Of a stretch of 17,582 nt of DNA, positions 15,190 through 17,582 are shown one piece after another (position 1 is the stretch's first letter; each line of letters opens with the position of its first letter). The notes below the pieces were generated by a model that worked only from the letters and a program-made list of their open reading frames with translations, searched no databases and was not told the origin of the DNA. Position numbers and translations under genes: made by a program. Source of the DNA: a bacterium (GTDB taxonomy: Bacteria; UBP15; UBA6099; DSWB01). The stretch spans positions 1 to 17,582 of the forward strand of contig JAGUYV010000341.1 of NCBI GenBank assembly GCA_020061125.1. Reading direction: 5' to 3'.

Positions 15190-15848
15190 AAGGAGTCTTC
15201 CTCCTCCTTGTTTTTCAATATCAGGGTCTGCACGCGCACGGTCAGGGTCTGGAGCCGCGCGAACAGCAGAATGAAGGCAACGCCGGTAAACATGAGGATG
15301 AGGCGCATTTCCGAGTCCATGCCGGATTCCTGGCGCTTGGTGGGGATGATGGGCGACGGGTGCAGGCCTTCGGTGACGCGCGGCGCGATGAACACCAGAA
15401 ACGGGACTGTGAAAAACGCGAGGATGGCGTACACCGCGGACAGGCGCGCGCGCTTGTCCGGATCCTCGATGGCCGCGCGCAGCGCGAAATATGCCATATA
15501 AATCAGCATGAGCACCACGATGGAGGTCTCGCGCGGATCCCAGTTCCAGTAGCTGCCCCAGGTGTTTTTTGCCAGCACCGAGCCTGTGACCGTGGCGAGC
15601 ACGCAGAACACCAGGCCCAGGCGCGCCGCGGATTCCGCGCGAATGTCGCTGGCGTCTCCGCCGCCTCGCAGCACGCCCGCGCTGTACACGCACGAGGTCA
15701 GAAACGCGGCCACTGTAGCCATGGCGCATCCGATGTGAAAATAAATCGCGCGCACAAACTCGCCCAGCCCGGACGCTGGCCCGGACAGAAGGAATGCGGC
15801 GCAGATGGCCCCTGTCATGAATACGAATAAAAACGCGTTCAGCACCAT
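15186..15848 (-). CDS. ccmC: Haem-handling membrane protein CcmC
   Basis: 220 residues with about six hydrophobic helices and the tryptophan-rich haem motif WGSYWNWDPRE (97-107) that defines the CcmC/CcsA/CcmF group. The two flanking conserved His are present at 38 (YFHIG) and 163 (GLHPSP). Length is close to E. coli CcmC (245), which fits CcmC and not the larger CcmF or CcsA. It presents haem at the outer face of the membrane for attachment to CcmE. GGTGA lies 3 nt before the ATG. No ccmA or ccmB precedes it: the next gene upstream is a YkgJ-family gene with its own terminator. The C terminus is acidic (KEEEDSL) and overlaps the start of ccmD. Confidence 0.94.
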   Translation of the reverse strand: MVLNAFLFVFMTGAICAAFLLSGPASGLGEFVRAIYFHIGCAMATVAAFLTSCVYSAGVLRGGGDASDIRAESAARLGLVFCVLATVTGSVLAKNTWGSYWNWDPRETSIVVLMLIYMAYFALRAAIEDPDKRARLSAVYAILAFFTVPFLVFIAPRVTEGLHPSPIIPTKRQESGMDSEMRLILMFTGVAFILLFARLQTLTVRVQTLILKNKEEEDSL

Positions 15849-15857
15849 GATTCACCC

Positions 15858-15866
15858 ATAATAACA
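15858..15866 (-). promoter_or_regulatory. Possible extended -10 before ccmC
   Basis: TGTTATTAT on the minus strand fits an extended -10 (TGn plus TATTAT), between the upstream terminator and ccmC. It is so close to the ATG that the transcript would be almost leaderless, which weakens the call. Confidence 0.3.
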
Positions 15867-15876
15867 CGGCGCGCGG

Positions 15877-15898
15877 AAAAATCCAGTATGTTGACTGG
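15877..15898 (-). terminator. Terminator after the YkgJ-family gene
   Basis: On the minus strand CCAGT and ACTGG form a 5-bp stem with a 6-nt loop (15883-15898), followed by ATTTTT. It lies 30 bp past the stop of the YkgJ-family gene. Confidence 0.5.
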
Positions 15899-15927
15899 TT
15901 TACCGGATATTTATTCCGCTGCGCTGA

Positions 15928-16740
15928 CTACGGCATGCTCGGGCTGCGGCCCTGGGGCTGCAGCCCGCCCAGGCTGCGCACGGACAGGGTATCCTCGTTG
16001 AACATGGAAAACCGCAGCCACCGGTATGCGAACCGAAGTAGCGCCGTGTCATCCGTCTTTATGTTCTGAAGAGTTTCCTCGTCCACTTCGAATTTGCGCA
16101 GAAATGAGCTTTTGAGCACGAAATCGCGGAATCTTTCCAGATTGTAGCAAGCCATGAAGAACATCTTCTGGCGCGCCGCGCCCAGGCCCGACTGCAGGGT
16201 TTTGCGGTACCGGGTCAGGTCTTTGAAAAAGTCGTTGTTTTCCTCGTAGGCCTGAATGTCCTGGTCTTTAACCCACTCGCGCACGGTGATGGTGCGGTCC
16301 TGCTCGAACCCTTTGCAATGGTCCTCTTTAATGAGGAAATAAAACTGGTCGCTGCGGCCGGGCAGATTGCTCACGCTGGTGGCGCTGCCCACGGGATAAC
16401 TGCGGCAGGCCCAGGGCCGGTCTTCGTAAACCGAGCAGCCCTTGTCCGTGAGGAACGGGCAGGACTTGCGCTCGTCGTCAAGCATTTTGAGGCGCAGCAG
16501 GGGCAGGTTGAACTCACCGTCCGCGTGCATGTCCGTGTAAGTGTCAATGAATTTCTCGGAGGACAGGCCCAGGTGCGTGCGCAGTCGCAGCACATCGTAG
16601 CCCGTGAGCATGAGGCTCAAATCGTGGCAGCACTCATTGAAACACGGCACATCCGGCCCGCACCTGAATGTGATGGTGTCGTCCAGTGTCAGCCGCGGGC
16701 TGTCTTCCATGAAACTGTTGGTTGCATCCTGTCTGCTCAT
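15928..16740 (-). CDS. YkgJ-family cysteine-cluster protein (putative Zn/Fe-binding)
   Basis: 270 residues from ATG 16740, chosen because GAAGGG lies about 7 nt upstream; two ATGs at 16758 and 16755 have no such site and would leave a leader of only about 7 nt from the likely transcription start. Cysteines at 27, 33, 37 and 38 (FRCGPDVPCFNECC) form the N-terminal cluster, followed by LTGYDVLRLRTHLGLSS, and then Cys94, 102 and 112 in CPFLTDKGCSVYEDRPWACR, with another at 142. This is the UPF0153/YkgJ family, thought to bind zinc or an iron-sulfur cluster; its biochemical role is not settled. No signal or membrane segment is seen, so it is likely cytoplasmic. The last 90 residues are basic and aromatic and not recognised. 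It has its own -10 box and terminator, so it is probably transcribed alone. Confidence 0.88.
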   Translation of the reverse strand: MSRQDATNSFMEDSPRLTLDDTITFRCGPDVPCFNECCHDLSLMLTGYDVLRLRTHLGLSSEKFIDTYTDMHADGEFNLPLLRLKMLDDERKSCPFLTDKGCSVYEDRPWACRSYPVGSATSVSNLPGRSDQFYFLIKEDHCKGFEQDRTITVREWVKDQDIQAYEENNDFFKDLTRYRKTLQSGLGAARQKMFFMACYNLERFRDFVLKSSFLRKFEVDEETLQNIKTDDTALLRFAYRWLRFSMFNEDTLSVRSLGGLQPQGRSPSMP

Positions 16741-16772
16741 GTTGTTACCCTTCATCAATTTGTGTTCAAAGT

Positions 16773-16778
16773 ATTATA
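16773..16778 (-). promoter_or_regulatory. -10 box before the YkgJ-family gene
   Basis: TATAAT on the minus strand, 33 bp before the chosen ATG. A run of T lies at the -35 position and no TTGACA-like hexamer is visible. Confidence 0.45.
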
Positions 16779-16835
16779 AGGACAGCGTTTTACATAAAAA
16801 ATGAATTGTATGTTTCGCCGCAGCATTCTGCGCAA

Positions 16836-16849
16836 ATTGAATATTCAAT
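16836..16849. repeat. 14-bp perfect palindrome
   Basis: ATTGAATATTCAAT reads the same on both strands and is followed by a further half copy (TTCAAT, 16851-16856). It lies in the 170-bp gap between the methyltransferase and the YkgJ-family gene, about 60 bp before the latter's -10 box. Possible operator; no partner known. Confidence 0.4.
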
Positions 16850-16910
16850 GTTCAATCTGCACGGGATGATTGCGAATGCTTTGCAATCGTGTTTCGCCTG
16901 TGAGCGCCTA

Positions 16911-17582
16911 TCAGTAGCTTTTCCTGGCCAGGACTTCGATGACGCCGCCGCGGCTTTTTGCAAACAGAGGTGCAAGCAGGGATTCGTCGGCCGTGCTCAC
17001 GATTTTGCGGGCCGCATCCCTGGGACCGCGCAGCAGCCGGCGCAGATTCTTTTTGCGCTCCGCGGTCATGGGCACGCCCGCTTTTTGCAGCGCGCCCGCG
17101 GACAGCAGCAGGTCGTTCAGTCCGAGCAGGGGCCAGCGCCGGGCCTCCACGCGGAACCCGGCTTTTTCCATCATGGCGTCCAGGGTTTCGGGCGTGAAAT
17201 AATACAGGTGGTGCTCTGGTTCAACCAATCCCCACTTGTCTCCGAGGATTTTCGATGGAATGCAATGGAAGTTGGGCGTGGCCACGAACAGGAGCGCGCC
17301 GGGCTTGAGCGCGCGGCGCGCGTTTTCGAGCGCACGCATGGGGTCGGCGAAGTGCTCGATCACATCGAGCATGGTGATTAAATCCAGGGATTCCGGCTCC
17401 ACGAAATTCTGTTCCGACGAGAAATCGCCGGTTGCTGCATCGAGGCCCAGGGTCTCGCGGGCGTAGGATGCGGCGTGGTCCGAGATTTCCACGCCGCGCG
17501 GTTCCCAACCGCGCTCGCGCGCGGCGAGCAGGAAAAATCCCGCGGCGCAGCCTATGTCGGGCAGCCGGCCGGGCGGGGCGCG
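16911..17582 (-). CDS. Class I SAM-dependent methyltransferase, 5' end missing
   Basis: The frame is open to the right edge, so the N terminus is outside the window; 223 residues are present. The SAM-binding motif I is visible as PDIGCAAGFFLLAA (about 8-21), beyond the first possible internal start (GTG at 17492), so that start is wrong. Further motifs are LDLITMLDVIEHFADP (motif II/post-I region) and LKPGALLFVATPN, then EPEHHLYYFTPETLDAMMEKAGF, typical of Methyltransf_23-type enzymes often found with polysaccharide or lipid biosynthesis genes. The C-terminal part after KKNLRRLLRGPRD is not diagnostic. Substrate unknown; neighbours inside the window give no clue. The gene upstream is out of view. 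Confidence 0.9.
   Translation of the reverse strand, partial: RAPPGRLPDIGCAAGFFLLAARERGWEPRGVEISDHAASYARETLGLDAATGDFSSEQNFVEPESLDLITMLDVIEHFADPMRALENARRALKPGALLFVATPNFHCIPSKILGDKWGLVEPEHHLYYFTPETLDAMMEKAGFRVEARRWPLLGLNDLLLSAGALQKAGVPMTAERKKNLRRLLRGPRDAARKIVSTADESLLAPLFAKSRGGVIEVLARKSY

Noticed and set aside
15079-15867. 262-residue minus-strand frame starting upstream of ccmC
   Set aside because: It is a shadow of ccmC in another frame for most of its length; only its last 36 codons are a real gene, the CcmD-like protein, which has its own ATG at 15189.
15891-15920. Plus-strand TTGACT resembling a -35 box
   Set aside because: No -10 at 16-18 bp spacing and no plus-strand gene; it is explained as part of the terminator stem of the YkgJ-family gene.

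Overview
The window is about 60% GC by eye, densely packed, and looks like a chromosomal piece of a Gram-negative-type bacterium. The grounds are Sec signal peptides on large secreted enzymes, a System I cytochrome c maturation cluster, and RecA next to RNase Y. The CcmE protein carries the rare CxxxY haem-binding motif known from Desulfovibrio and archaea, and the YkgJ-type protein also resembles delta-proteobacterial ones. Neither is enough to name a phylum; an uncultured relative of Desulfobacterota or another heterotrophic lineage is possible.

Layout, left to right. (1) 1-819: 3' part of a plus-strand coiled-coil protein of unknown function. (2) 910-5399: two divergent secreted glycoside hydrolases, a GH3 beta-glucosidase-like enzyme (minus) and a GH97 enzyme (plus). 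They share a 164-bp control region with two consensus -10 boxes in mirror arrangement and a 10-bp direct repeat between them. (3) 5469-11678: a 2069-codon secreted protein (minus), convergent with GH97. It has two seven-blade FG-GAP/VCBS propellers, each followed by an Fn3-like domain, then another Fn3 domain, a five-blade GH43/GH32/GH130-like propeller, two Ig-like domains, and a C-terminal region with two copies of a paired W/G-rich repeat. (4) 11844-14559: rny and recA (minus), with a strong terminator after rny and a clear sigma70-type promoter before recA. (5) 14705-15848: ccmC-ccmD-ccmE (minus) with overlapping stop/start codons and a terminator after ccmE. (6) 15928-16740: a YkgJ-family cysteine-cluster protein with its own promoter and terminator. 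(7) 16911-17582: a SAM-dependent methyltransferase whose 5' end lies beyond the right edge.

The left half reads as an accessory carbohydrate locus: GH3 and GH97 would release sugars outside the cytoplasm, and the propeller giant may bind glycans or surfaces. The right half is housekeeping (RNA turnover, recombination, haem handling for cytochromes c). No tRNA, rRNA, CRISPR, transposase or phage gene was seen, and no gene-free stretch exceeds 300 bases. The most distinctive features are the 7+7+5-blade giant with its paired C-terminal repeats, the CxxxY-type CcmE in a cluster without other ccm genes beside it, and the GH3/GH97 intergenic region.
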